64,000 nt of DNA from Drechmeria coniospora (GCF_001625195.1 NC_054390.1:1426001-1490000), one strand, 5' to 3'; counted from the stretch's first letter, positions 49,890 to 61,989 are shown. The notes: a model not told the origin generated them from the letters alone. Program-made: numbers and translations.

Positions 49890-52800
49890 CTAGCCGAAAT
49901 GTCCCATAATCGTTCGCTGCGCGTCCGGTGAGAACTGCTGGAGAAGAGGCATCGGGTCCACGTTGGCTGTCGCTAGCAGAGTCTTCGTCGCCGCCGCCAC
50001 TCGGCTAGCTGTCTGACCCTGAAGCGACTCTGCTTCAAGAGCCTGCGCGATGAAGACAAATATCTTCGCCGGCTGATTCATAACCACTGGGTGCCGCCTG
50101 TGTATTAACCTGTCAGTCACTTATCATCCTTCGCAAGCGATTCACGGGCGTTGGCCAACTCACTGGTCAATAAGCTCAGCCAGGTACGCATATGCATATG
50201 GCGCTGCTTCTTCGTCGTTTGTAATTGGTAGCGTGTCTACCCACTGTGACATGGCAGCCTGTGCATCACCAATGCTGCCAGCGTTGTAGTGCAAGATCTT
50301 GGCGATGGCGGCACAGGCGTTCTCGGTGGCGTAAACGTTGTCTTCGCTTCGTGCATCAGGCATCTGCGTCATTTGGAACAGGAAAGGGACCGCGTTCCCC
50401 AGGAATTGGGTCCAGGCCGCTCCGCCGCGATGCGCTGCCACACCGATGCCATAGGCAGCGGCTTGTCGGATAGCTGGCGATTGATCGCGGCAGCCATCAA
50501 TGAGAGGCTGAGTGATGTAGTTAGCATATCGGCTGCTGTCTGGCCCGCAATACTCGAGGACGTCGTCGACAATGCACAGGCCCCACTGTCTCTGGGTCGG
50601 ATCCGAAGAGACAAGGAAATTTTTATACGTCGGCATCAGTCGTTCCCAGGCTGGTAGAAACGCAGCGCCATGGTTTTTGAACATGGAATGAAAGGCCTTG
50701 TTCATGTCCGATAAAAGAGTTTGGTCATCTTCAATCGCAAGAAGCATCTCCTCAGCTTCGTCCTCAACGTCGTCGGCTGTGGCACCCTCCCGATCTTCGG
50801 CTCGCTTGGCAACCCTATCGTTGTAGTCCTCCAACGTAGAGTGAACCGAGTCAATGAAGCGGTTCATGTGCTCGGCTGTCATGCAATCCTTGCCGACCAC
50901 CTGAACAGACTCGTAGAAGCATTGGTACATCTCGGCCAAGGTTTCGATCGATGGCTCGGCAGAAAGGACTTCTAGCAACTTGTCTACCGTCGCAGTCCAA
51001 AGTCCTGCTAGCTCGTTTGACGGACAGCCGTATGCCTTCTTGTACGAGCTCAGAAGTTGAGGGACTAGTTTCGACGAGATGTACCTGACCGGATCGTGGA
51101 AGAAGAAGGCAAGGCCAGGCAGTGCAATCTTCTCCATGATGTTGGCAACATACGGAGCAAACGCGCCCTCCAGTACCTGGGCGTAGACAACTAGAAGCTC
51201 AATGGCCATGTGCTTGTCGTCCATTGTGCTTGTCCGGATGCCGATCATCTTGCCTTTGAGCGGAACAAACTCCCAGCCATCCTCGCCGTTCATCTGTTCG
51301 GCCTGCTCGTCATCGTCCAACAACTGTATGTCAGCCTTGGCCATGGCAAGTTCGAGCAGCGGGGGCATGACACTGTCCAAAAACGGGAGAAAGTCCAGTT
51401 CCAGCACACGACACATTCGACCCCAGCAGTGCATCAGATACTGCGCCTGCGGGTCATCGGCATCAGTAATGCCGGTCTGAACGTTGGCAAGAAGGTCGAC
51501 TAGTGTCATGGCATCAGGGCCGAGCCTTTCACGCCCGACAGCCAGAGCAATGAGGGTGGCACACTCCATGGCCTTGGCACGAAGGAGACGGTACTCCTTC
51601 TCGTTTTGCTTTTGCAGGACTTCCACGAGAAGGGGCATCAAGGTGTCGTAATACTTTGAAAAAGCTGCCTCGGCAGCGTCGGCAATGGTCGCAATAGTGG
51701 ACAAAGCTTGCTCCTGGACATATCGCTTGTCGCTTTGAAGCAGCTGGAAGAGATGGGACAGGAGCTCGTCCAGATACGGCTCGAGGACCGTCTTTTCGGC
51801 CTCCTCGCAAAAGTTGACTAATGCCGCTGCCGCGTGAGACTTGACGCGGGCTTCGGGTGAGTTGAGGACCGGAATTATAGCCTTGAGTACCCGGTCGTAG
51901 AAATCGGTCTGCATCTTGGGTGCAAAATCGGTACTCATCTGGCCAATAGCATTGCAACCAGCCCAACGCACACGAGGATGAGGATTCTGTAAGGCCGGAA
52001 GAACCAAGTCGAGCACTTGACTAAGCTCTCCGATCATCAACTCTCTGCATCCCTCCGATATTGCCGAGATGGCCATCAGTGCAGCATGGCGGTCTCGCCA
52101 CGCCATTGAAGTCATCATGCGGGGTAGCCAGTTGAAAGTAGGCGCCAGGATGGTCTGTCCACCGAGCTTATTGGCAAGTCGGTCCATGGTCTGCTCTCCG
52201 GCAACATGATTCTGATCGCTCTCGTCTTGTTCCAGCTGCAAGAAAAGTGTGAGATTTTTTTTCTTTCGGATGGTCAACATAGTCAGACGGTACTCACATC
52301 ATCAGAAGCAAGCCATTCAGCAGCATCATCATCGTCCTCTCCCAAGTCAGTCATCAGGCTCAGGCATTGAGTGATCATATCCGTCGTGTATGAAGCGTCC
52401 TTCCTGCACATTGAGGGTGCGTAATCCGCAAAGGTAGCCATGAGCTCGAGGGCGTTCTGCCTGCAGATGTTGTCAAGCTCTTTATCCTGGATGGCGGATA
52501 TGTTGAACTGGACGAGGCTGTGAAAAAGTTGCTTGAACATTTTGGGTGCTGACTCGGCTAGATCGATGAGAGACAGGAGGGCTTTGCTGAGGTCTTCCGA
52601 ATCTTTGGATTCTTTGATTGGGGGGAGGACGTTGAGGACGTCTGCAATCAACGAGAAGTATTTCATCTGTGTCTTTTTGGGCAGGATTCGGAAAAAGGCT
52701 GCAAATGCTTCCATGGCGGCCAAGCGAACCTATGACAGTCGGTTAGCGCAACAAACTGACAACACGCGAAACAACCGAAATGTACCATGATGGCCTCGTC

Positions 52801-53537
52801 CTTCAGCCCCTTTTGGAAGGCTTGAAGGACTGTCTCCTCATGCTGTCTTTGGATCACGCTTGGGGTTGTCGTGAAGACACGAAACGCGTTTTCTCGTTTC
52901 TCAGCTTCCGGGGCTTGGCTCAGTTGGAAAAGAACGCCGAGAAGCTCCGGCCAAGTATCATCTGTGAGCTCATGACTGTTAGCATGTTGGGAATCTAAGC
53001 AAAATGCCGCAAACAAAAAGGTGACGGACTGTTGTCTGAGTATTGGCGTGCAAGCTCGGCAACAGCGTCGCTGATTTTGTTGCGAACCATGCGGTCGGCT
53101 TCTGCGGCAAGTGTTTCAAGAAGCTTCTGGCGAATGACTGCGGCGTGATCCTTGGACAAGGAGTAAAACATGTCCATGTTGTCGCCAGTTTCCGTTTTTC
53201 TGGTCTTGGATGCAATTCGTCGGAATATAACAGCCGCAAATGAGCGGATCTGATTATTGTGGTGATTAGTTTGGAGCTGGGGAACAACTAGAACGGCAGC
53301 CGACGACATGCAGATCATGTGCGAAAGACGAGTTGGGGCGGAGGGGGGACGCACAGCGTTATCTCCCGCTCCTTGAATCTGTTCAGCGAGGCCCATCAAC
53401 AATACCTCTGGCCTGGCGCTGGTCCAGCTGTTCTGGAGGTGTTCCTCGGCCTGGGAGCGAATTCCATTGTCTGCGGACTGGAGGGCCTGAAGCAGTTGAG
53501 TGATCTCGGCGTGAATGTCGGGGGAGAGAAGAGACAT
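49890..53537 (-). CDS. PSE1: Importin beta-3 karyopherin KAP121/PSE1
   Basis: HEAT-repeat nuclear import receptor for ribosomal proteins and other cargo; binds RanGTP. Exons 53537..53355, 53249..53030, 52961..52786, 52729..52298, 52235..50164 and 50097..49890 give 1096 aa, the family length. Seen: HAEITQLLQALQSADNGIRS, RSFAAVIFRRIASKTRK, WPELLGVLFQLSQAPEAEKR, WRDRHAALMAISAISEGCRE (importin-beta HEAT repeat), NPHPRVRWAGCNAIGQMSTD, KSHAAAALVNFCEEAEKTVL, and the C-terminal AQALEAESLQGQTASRV ... LLQQFSPDAQRTIMGHFG. Intron 1 (53354-53250) is in frame and free of stops; retention would add 35 residues, but its GTGCGT/CAG borders and ACTAATC branch argue it is spliced. Confidence 0.96.
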
Positions 53538-55039
53538 GATCGCGACGGCTCGATGGCGTCGGCGCCGTCCAATCTATGTCTGATCGTCGACCGTGTAGCT
53601 AGCGAATGGTGCTTTGCTCTGGGGCGCGTCGTAGTCTGCAAGAAATTCACGACAAGTTGTCGGCGGTACGTAAGTAGGGCAAGAGGAGTAGGTGGGATGG
53701 GTATTGGGCAAGTAATACTGTAAACACGAGTTAGGTGATGGACCCACAGGACCTGATCCGAGTTTTGGCGGGCGGTAGGAAGTGGGGGAGGGGAAGTTTT
53801 GCCCGGCGTGGTTTTTGTTGCATGCGGGTTGGAGTTGGTGGGACACATCGGTGTAAGTACATGCATGCAAATATGGTGGGTAAGTTAAGTTCCAAGGCAA
53901 AGTACAGTAAGTACTTATGCTATCTACCATAACTGTTGCGACTTCAGGGTGGCTAGCCCGTGACACTCAGTCAATCAATCTCCTTGGCCCATCCAGCCAC
54001 ACTAAGTAGACACTCAAATATATATATATGTATATATATGCTAACTCAATATTTAATATCTGCTACAGCTAGTATGCTAAAGAGAATGGTTTTACATAGG
54101 TATTATCCTCTTGGTAGAGAAATGGCTTATATTTTTGCATATTTCACTTTAGTTCTGAATTGCGTACTAAATATGTGCTGTATTCAATCAGAGCAGCCTC
54201 AACTTAGTAGCCTATATTACAGGGAAGATATTACATTGTATTTTTTATTTAAATACATACACTTCCTTATGATTTGTCGTATATTTAATACATACTGCTG
54301 GTTGTCCTCACCCTACCCGACCTGTTGCCGCCCATATAAACCCGCTCTATTTATGATAGATAAAATGTATTAGTTCTTTATGGATTGTTTAACCATGTGG
54401 AACGCAGTAGAGTACCCCTCCATAACAGGTGGGTATTCGACAGTGACATTCCTTGCGCTAATCAAAGTCAGATAATCATCCCTGCCCAAGATAGCTCACA
54501 GTCGATGCTGATTCACCCTTGAGAGCACCTCCAACATTCGCAAGTAAGGATTGGCAGAGGAACCCAGATTTGACTTCTCGAACGTCCGCGTGCTGCTGCA
54601 GCCAGCGCAGCACGTGTTCAATCAACACCCGAGAAGTAACTGCCAAAACCTGCTAAGAACGCCTCGTATGTTCTCTCTCTCGGAGGTAACCCGTACAGGC
54701 TGAGCTATGCGACGACCGGACTGCGTCTGGCGTTGGCCCCGTCAGCATCACCTCACTTCACCATACTCCAGGTGCCCGCAGGCAGTATCCAAGTAGCAGC
54801 GCAGAGACAAACACTACTCCGCAACACATTTATTGCTGTGGACATTAATATTGACGCCTCCAGCTCGCAGATTCAGTACTTGAGACAAGGGAACGACGGC
54901 TCGAAGCCATTGCTCCCTTCGCATTGCTTAGGGACCACTCCTATCTGTGACGGCCACGCGGTGTCTTCATGCCAGACATACGCCACCCGGTGCTGTGGGT
55001 GTGACACGGACTACTACCCACCATCGCCATTTCCAAGTT
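53538..55039. other. Divergent spacer KAP121/OPY1-like with an AT-rich island
   Basis: About 1.5 kb between divergent genes. 53990-54420 is strikingly AT-rich, with a (TA)n run at about 54018-54040, and has no counterpart in its neighbours; flanks are of normal composition. A few GTAC words occur at about 53850-53930. See the separate entry for the island. Confidence 0.6.
54000..54420. repeat. AT-rich island, probable decayed repeat
   Basis: Around 420 bases dominated by A and T (TATATATA, TTTAATA, ATTTTTT), with abrupt edges. One continuous frame crosses most of it (54000-54373, plus) but shows no domain I recognise. Composition suggests C-to-T decay such as RIP acting on an old transposon; identity unknown. 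Confidence 0.45.
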
Positions 55040-56289
55040 ATGGCTGAAGCCGAGGCAACTGCTGTCACTTCACAGCAGGGCACGATGGATCGTGGGGTGC
55101 GTGATACAGTGCTCAGGTGCCGCCAAAACGATGGTGAGCTCAAGTCGTCGAGCGTCAACAAGAACGGCTGCTTTGACAACGACCGCATTATCAAGAGCGG
55201 TTATGTCGAGAAGCGAACAGCGAAGACAAAGGTCGGTTGCGATATTACTTCTCGAAAAGCACACCAGCTTGCTAACTCCAGCTACAGAAATGGAAGACAA
55301 TCTATATCGTCCTTCGGCCAAATACACTGTCCATGTATAAGAATGACAAAGAGGACAAGCTCCGCCATCAAATACACCTGTCAGACCTAACTGCTGTAGC
55401 CTTTCTCAAGGACCCAAAGCATAAGCGTGAGAACGTTTTCGGATTGTTCTCGCCGTCGAAGAACTTTCATCTCCAAGCTCCAACCTCAAAAGATGCTCAG
55501 GAGTGGGTCGGGCTGATACGGAAGGATGCGAGGATTGAAGAGGAGGAGGGAAGTTATATCGCCAGCTCACTGGCGCGCAGCCTCTCATCCAACAGGCTAC
55601 CGTCTTTTGACTTGCTCGGACGAAGTTTGGCTGGGCATGACAGCGACAGAATCTATTCAAGCTCACCAGAGAACAACGATCCTCCTGTTCCAACCCTCAA
55701 CCGTACTAGCCGACGAGAATCTTCCAACATGGATTGGTCCGGCATGTCAGGGAACGAGCTGCCTTTTCTCTCAGACGGTTCCGGCCATGAAGGCGCACAT
55801 CGGATACGTAACGCCTTGAACGAGAGTCCGACGGGGTACCCGCCGGTCGACACGGGCTCATTACCAAGAGGAACACCCCTAGGAGACCACTCTTCAAGCC
55901 AACTGGCTACATTGCACAATGCCGGCAATGTCGAGAGAGATCTGGACCGAGTCATCTGGCAAGGCCGGCTGTGGATGCTCCGGAGCAAGAGAGGCGTGCG
56001 TCAGTGGAAAAACTTGTGGGGGGTATTGCGGGCGCGCAATTTCATTCTGTACAAGGATGCCTCTGAGTACACTGCCGAATGGATCGTGCAGGTCTCTGCC
56101 GTCGTTGAAGTGGTGGAGCTGGATCCCGTCAGCCGAAGGAAGGAGAACTGCCTGCAGATAATCACCGAGGAGAAGAGCTACCGGTTCTGTGCCCGCGACG
56201 AGGAGAGCTTGGTGCAATTTATTGGAGCCTTCAAGAGTCTGCTTGCTCGCCGACGGGGCCAGGAGGCGCGCACGGCGGCCGTTTCATGA
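55040..56289 (+). CDS. Double PH-domain protein, OPY1-like
   Basis: Probable phosphoinositide-binding membrane-proximal regulator. Exons 55040..55231 and 55288..56289 give 397 aa. PH domain 1 at ~50-155: IIKSGYVEKRTAKTK, joined across the intron to KWKTIYIVLRPNTLSMYKND, then HLSDLTAVAFLKDP and DAQEWVGLIRKDAR (the C-terminal PH helix with its Trp). A Ser-rich linker follows (~160-275). PH domain 2 at ~285-385: VIWQGRLWMLRSKRGVRQWK, NLWGVLRARNFILYKD, CLQIITEEKSYRFCARDEES and FIGAFKSLLARRR. Two PH domains separated by a linker is the OPY1 architecture of yeast. The intron has a GCTAAC branch and a GT-AG border (donor GTCGGT). Function not shown by sequence alone. Confidence 0.85.
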
Positions 56290-56588
56290 ATGGAATCAAG
56301 ATGCTTGTCGATATGAGTTAAAGAGGGTCTTCCTGGCCTCTGCCCATTCCATGTTCCCTTTGCTCAACTTTTTTTCTACGTCGTGGGATCTTTTTTCTTT
56401 TTTTCCGGATCTCCTTCTCGATTCAATCACTTGCACAACAACCTGGGCCATTTATTTGGGATCCGATTCTAGTTCAAATACGCAATAAGAGGACATCAAT
56501 TCTTCATGATCGTTGGTCACATATTTCGGATGGTGCTCCCGCCCTTTCCTAAGCCAGCCACAGGATCGGAATGAAGAAAGCCATTCAT
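56290..56588. other. Convergent spacer OPY1-like / Med2-like
   Basis: Short 3' flanks; T-rich stretch at about 56368-56405 that could serve as polyadenylation signal region. Nothing else. Confidence 0.5.
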
Positions 56589-57713
56589 TCAAGTGCCTTC
56601 CGTCTTGTCCAGGCCGAAAAAGGTAGCATCGAAGTCGCCATGCTCCATAGCGTCAAATGTGTTATCGCGGTCGTTCATGAGGTCGTCGAATGTGTCACCA
56701 CCCATACCGCCATCAAGACTGAAGTCAAAATCCATACCATCCGCCTGTCCATCACCAGGGAACATGTCGGTGAAAGCAGCGTCTGAATCCTGCAACGTGC
56801 CCCTGTTTTTCACATCGTCTTCCTTTCCCGGACTGTTCGTCGTACTAGGCGCTTCGGTCATCCCTGACTGGCCAGCAGGCAAAGTAGTGCTCATCGATGC
56901 CAATGTCTTGCCCACGCCGTCAGCCGGGATAAGTGAAGTGAGGTCAATGGAGGAGTCGTTGGGTTGCTCCTGGGAGTTGTTGGTGGGCGCCAAAGTAAAC
57001 TCCATGTCGGTGAAGTTCAAACCCGCATTCATTTCTAACGTGTCAACCACGAAGGGATCGCTGGCTTGGGTTCCACTTGGAATTGCAGCATTGGTATCAT
57101 CTTCGACCTTGACGACTCCATTCTCAAAATCAGTAGATGGCACCGGCATGCTGTCTTTCCTGGCTGTGGATTCTGGCAGGCTCATGCCCATGTCTGGGAA
57201 TGGTGCTACAGGCTTGCCGCCGGGGTGTTCGCTCTTGAGGAGTTGCATATTCGGCAAGGCGGGTGGTGACGGGTCGGTATCCGTGCCTATTAGGTTGATA
57301 GGCTGTGTCTCCATGGGTTGCAATTCCGGCTCTATCGGCTCATTCTGGACATTTGGCGCCCGACACTCGTTCAGGTCGCGAAGCAACACTGACTTGGCAC
57401 GAATCTGCTTGCCAAGGTGAGAAATGTGAAGGATGGCACAATGGCGGGGGAGGCTCACAATATCGCTCTCAATATCATCAAGAGCGGCATGGAAAGCCTT
57501 GACCGTCTCGGGAAGCTTAGCCGGGAGTGACCCATGTGCCGCGCCCGTATTGCCCTGTTTATCTCTACGTGATGCACGGAGAGCTTTGCCAGTTTGAACA
57601 AGCTGTGCAGTCAGTCGCGAAGTAGGTGGTAGGCTATAGATTTCGCTTACCACATCATTAACAAGGAGCTGGATGGCTTCAAGGGGATCCTTTGTCCTCG
57701 ATGGAGTGGCCAT
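56589..57713 (-). CDS. Acidic nuclear-type protein, possible Mediator tail subunit Med2
   Basis: Exons 57713..57459 and 57404..56589 give 356 aa. The N-terminus, ~1-105, is helical (DPLEAIQLLVNDVVSEIYSL, LTAQLVQTGKALRASRRDK, ETVKAFHAALDDIESDIIRA, KSVLLRDLNECRA) and resembles what I remember of fungal Med2 proteins. The rest is disordered with repeated acidic/hydrophobic segments (NFTDMEFTLAP, AAFTDMFPGDG, DGMDFDFSLDGGMGGDTFDD, GDFDATFFGLD) as in activation-type regions. The 54-bp intron is in frame and stop-free but has good borders, and splicing yields DIIRAKSVL, which fits better. The ATG at 57713 (MATPSRT) is preferred over the upstream in-frame ATG at 57758. Med2 identity is a guess with moderate support. 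Confidence 0.6.
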   Translation of the reverse strand: MATPSRTKDPLEAIQLLVNDVVSEIYSLPPTSRLTAQLVQTGKALRASRRDKQGNTGAAHGSLPAKLPETVKAFHAALDDIESDIVSLPRHCAILHISHLGKQIRAKSVLLRDLNECRAPNVQNEPIEPELQPMETQPINLIGTDTDPSPPALPNMQLLKSEHPGGKPVAPFPDMGMSLPESTARKDSMPVPSTDFENGVVKVEDDTNAAIPSGTQASDPFVVDTLEMNAGLNFTDMEFTLAPTNNSQEQPNDSSIDLTSLIPADGVGKTLASMSTTLPAGQSGMTEAPSTTNSPGKEDDVKNRGTLQDSDAAFTDMFPGDGQADGMDFDFSLDGGMGGDTFDDLMNDRDNTFDAMEHGDFDATFFGLDKTEGT

Positions 57714-59182
57714 TGTGTTGAAAAAGGGCTGAGTTGAGTGTGATGTAGCAGGCAGCATAGCATGGACTTGATTTTATATGATGAGAAGGCGATGCGACCT
57801 TGGACTACGCTCTAGGGGTGTTGACTCCGACCAACAATGTGGCAGTTGATGGAACCCGTGGCGCACGATGGGGATTGAAAGGCGATTGCAATGGGCAGCC
57901 CGCATTTCCTACGTTGTAGATGAGCGACCGAGAAAAGCGAAATATTAGCTAATAATCCTCTGCATGATGGCGCTAAAACCAGGGTCGGGTGCACATCTTG
58001 AAGAGGCGGGCTAGGATTTCGGGACCACTATACTTGTACCATGTTGTCGGACTGCATATTCAGCTTCTAAGTACTGTACTGTACTTAAGTACTCGTGAAT
58101 CATCTAATAATAATACATTACTTATGTACTTCGTACATCGGAAGTTTTAGTGTTATAATAGTTAGGAAATTTTCTTTAATATGTAATAATATATTAAGTT
58201 TTGTATTTCTGTAATAACTAGACTTATATTTATACATTCTTTGTATTTACAATATAGTATTTAAGTTGAATTTTACAAATAATATCATGGATATCAGAGG
58301 GAATATAAAGAATGAATACAGGAACTGCAGGCTAATATATTAGAGGTTTCTTAGTAAATATAAAAGGAGCTTAATTCCTCAACTAATTCATAATATTTGA
58401 TTTCCTAGTATATAAGGTGCAATAGTTGCTTAATGCCAAAAGGCCTTACGAAGGCACTTATGAAATGCATGCATAGTTGTACTAGCAAAATTTAAGACAA
58501 TGATTAAGCGAAGCTGCGAAAACTCTGAGGACAGGTGCAGAGGCCTGGCTATTCTAAGTAAGTTTCGGCCCCCATCAACTCGTCCAGATCACGTTCCCCA
58601 CCCACCTGTACTAAAACCACTCTAGGCTCGTTAGTCAACGTCCGCTCATTCTTCCTTCCCTTGGCCTAGCTTACAACCCTCCAACACCCTGCTCTTGTTC
58701 AGCGCCGAAGAAAAAAGAGTTCTCGACTGGTCGTGATAGCTGCCGCAGCGACTGCTTGCCATTTCACTGCCTCGTCATTCTATTTCTGATTACCGTTGCC
58801 TTTCATTTGGCGTTGGAACCATTTGCTGCGGCTTTTCTGGTCTTTGTTGGTCCCGCTTCATCTTGGCTGCCCCAGCATCCGTCTCCTGCTTTTCCAAGTT
58901 GAGCTCATTCATATCATCCTTATCCCAACGAGCCTCTCGAGGTGTCCCCTGGCTACTTAGTTGCTCCCTTTCAAGGTGCTCGTCACCTGATCACACTCCC
59001 ATCGAGGTTTCATACATGGTACGCATTGTTCGTCACCGTCGGCTCCGCTATACCGATTTCCAATCGCGCAATTTGCGCCCCTCCTCCCGCCCCCTCCTGG
59101 AAGCCCACCAGGATTTAGCATTAAAGCAAACCTCTCTCGCGCGAATTTATAACCCCGAAACATAACGTTTGCAGCAAAGACC
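57714..59182. repeat. Divergent spacer Med2-like/PUB1 with AT-rich island
   Basis: A small cluster of GTAC words at about 58020-58140 adjoins an AT-rich island at about 58080-58500. The remaining ~600 bases before PUB1 are pyrimidine-rich promoter/5' UTR. No protein-like ORF. Confidence 0.6.
58080..58500. repeat. AT-rich island, probable decayed repeat
   Basis: About 420 bases of mostly A/T (AATAATATATTAAG, TTTATACATTC, TACAATATAG) with no long open frame in any direction, next to GTAC-type repeats. Looks like a degenerate element; no terminal repeats visible. Confidence 0.45.
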
Positions 59183-60853
59183 ATGGCTGACATTGGAGTT
59201 GCTTCCAATCCGCCGCAGATGACGGCCCAACCCCAGCCGAACCCCTGCTATGAAGGGGCCCAGAATGGGCAGGTCAACGCATCGCAAATGCCCCCGCCTC
59301 CGCTTCACATCCCCCAGAACACCAACCCGATACCAACGGCCATAACATCTCCCATGTCTGGCGGCGAAAACGGTGGCATGATGTCCCCCGGTGGTTCGGC
59401 CGGCTTCCGGCGAGCTGCCCCTGAGCCTAACAAGCGGGCTCTCTATATCGGCGGACTGGACCAGCGAGTTACGGAAGACGTCCTCCGTCAAATCTTTGAG
59501 ACTACTGGTCACGTCCAGAATGTCAAGATTATTCCTGACAAAAATGCAAGTTGAGAAATGGGAACGATTGTGTATGGCGACTGAGATGCTGATGCTAATG
59601 CGAAACCCAACCACAGGCTAAGGGCTACAACTATGGGTTTGTGGAATATGACGACCCTGGTGCCGCCGAGCGCGCCATGCAGACATTAAATGGACGACGA
59701 GTTCACCAATCCGTACTGCTACCCGACATTCGATCAGGCATGGGCTTTGACTGACTGCGATAGGAAATCCGCGTCAACTGGGCCTACCAGTCCAACACGA
59801 CGAGCAAGGAGGACACGTCTGGCCACTTCCACATATTTGTCGGCGACTTGTCTAATGAGGTCAACGACGAGGTCCTCCTACAGGCCTTTTCAGCATTTGG
59901 CTCAGTGTCCGAGGCTCGCGTCATGTGGGACATGAAGACAGGCCGCACGCGGGGCTACGGCTTTGTTGCCTTCCGCGACCGTCCTGAAGCCGAGAAGGCG
60001 TTGAGCTCCATGGACGGAGAATGGCTCGGATCGCGAGCCATTCGCTGCAATTGGGCGAACCAGAAGGGCCAGCCATCCATGGCCCAGCAGCAGGTAATGT
60101 CCTCTATGGGCATGACGCCAACTACACCGTACGGCCACCACCAGTTTCCATCCCATGGCGTTGCCAGCTACGAGGTTGTTCTCAGCCAAACCCCGAGCTG
60201 GCAAACAACCTGCTATGTGGGTAACTTGACTCCTTACACGACAGCAAACGATGTCGTGCCCCTGTTTCAGAATTTTGGCTTCGTTGTGGAATCCCGTTTC
60301 CAGGCAGACCGCGGGTTCGCTTTTATCAAAATGGATTCGCATGAGAACGCCGCTATGGCCATCTGCCAGATGAATGGGTACAACGTTAACGGCAGGCCCC
60401 TCAAGTGCAGCGTAAGTCGACCCAGTCAGTCTATGGCACGCGGAGGGCATGCTAACCATTATTCAGTGGGGCAAGGACAAGACTCCAAGCAGCGCCCAGC
60501 AGCAGACTTTTGACCCGTCGCAACAATACAGCTCGCAGAGCCCGCAGACTTCTGCGGGTTATCCAGGCACCCCCACCTACTACTCACAGTATGGAGGTAA
60601 GTATCAACCCTCCATGCAGAAGGAGACTATTTGTCTAATGCCAGTTATGTCAGCCCAATATGGGAACCAGCCTGGCAACTTTGGCGGTCCCCAATCGGGA
60701 TCGCCAGCCGGCTACGGCGACTCTCCCATGGGATATGGCGGATCTCCAACTGTGGGTGGATTTGGCCGCGCGTCGCAGACACCCAACGCCCAGTGGAATC
60801 AGCCCCAAGCAGGCCAGGCCTACAATAACGGATTTGGTGGGTATCAGCCTTGA
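59183..60853 (+). CDS. PUB1: TIA-1/PUB1-type RNA-binding protein with three RRMs
   Basis: Poly(U)-binding mRNP protein of cytoplasm/stress granules. Exons 59183..59545, 59617..59712, 59764..60411, 60467..60596 and 60654..60853 give 478 aa. N-terminus is Pro/Gln/Asn-rich. RRM1 starts at KRALYIGGLDQRVTEDVLRQ (RNP2 LYIGGL) with RNP1 KGYNYGFVEY; RRM2: HIFVGDLSNEVNDEVLLQAF with RNP1 RGYGFVAF; RRM3: TCYVGNLTPYTTANDVVPLF with RNP1 RGFAFIKM. A Gln/Gly/Tyr/Ser-rich prion-like tail follows (AQYGNQPGNFGG and similar). Intron 1 starts with GC (AAT|GCAAGT) rather than GT: reading through gives a stop within two codons, and no GT alternative restores the conserved KNAKGYNYGFVEY. Confidence 0.95.
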
Positions 60854-61989
60854 TGGCCGAAGAAAGCAGTACTGCGACTTTATGATAGCCTGCGCTCAGC
60901 ATTGGCGACAGAACAGTGTCCAAATGGGCGGGACGCTGTACATTGCATCTGTGTCTCGTAACAGCTCCGCATTTGTTTCATTAGCCCCGTCCCCCACGCA
61001 TTCGTCTAAGCGATGTTTCTCTCATGTTGCTGTCGATTTACTTGGGTCAAGTCTTTCCCCATCTCCCCTCCCATTCTTTATGCTCCAATGCCTGGATTAG
61101 TTATTCTTCCATCTTAAGCAAAATCTGCTGTGATGTCCCTTGTCATGTTTTGGGAAGCTAATTGGTATTCCTGCCATACCTTCCCCCCGGTGACAATATT
61201 CGTTTTCATCTGTTACAGAGAGCACAAGAAGATGTTGATGCCAGTATTTCATTGCCATTATATATGAATCATTCATGGCAGCCATTGTTCAGCTGGCGAA
61301 GTTTCGGTCCCACATTGTCATGGCGTTCCCACGCTTCTCATGATTTTCATGTTTTCATTCATATTTGTTGCGTTTGTGGAGTTGGTTAATGTACTTAGCT
61401 TCATTGATACATCGAAGGTTGCTGCGTTCGATAATTATAGCAGTGATCAGAACTCGACGTATCAGCATAAATGTAGGGTTTTTACCGTGCCTCATGATGC
61501 GTGTAGCTGTCGTTATACTAGTCACATTGAATGCAAGAATTCGCAGTTGTGAGTATCTTGGAAGGCGTGAAAATCCCGTTGCGCGGAGGGGCCAGGAGGC
61601 GGCCGACCGAGAGGGAACAGCTCATGACGGGAATGTTGTTCTGGCCTCCAAAAGGCCGAAGGCACCCCAGTGTGTACACGTACTTACTACTTATGGAGCA
61701 CCCACTCTGTTGAGTCCTGCATATCCATCTTGGCTGGTTGGTTGGCTAGTTCAGAGTGAGGTAGCAAGGCTGGATAATAATGCGGTTCCAGATGTACTTA
61801 GAGTGGAGAAACTGTATTAATACTCCGTAGACTTTTGGAAACACCCCAAGTTGAGGCGGTACTGCTGATTCTTCATCGACAGCCTGGGTTTCAACACCCA
61901 TACCTACTTCAACACCACATCCACCCGGATGTAGATACTGTGGAAATTCTGTAATCCGAAAAGGCGAACCAAGTTTTACGTCATTAATT
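60854..61989. other. PUB1 3' flank and spacer
   Basis: First ~700 bases are likely the long 3' UTR of PUB1 (T-rich, no repeat). The rest has short frames only. I looked here for a basic/acidic N-terminal exon of RSA3 and saw none. Confidence 0.5.
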
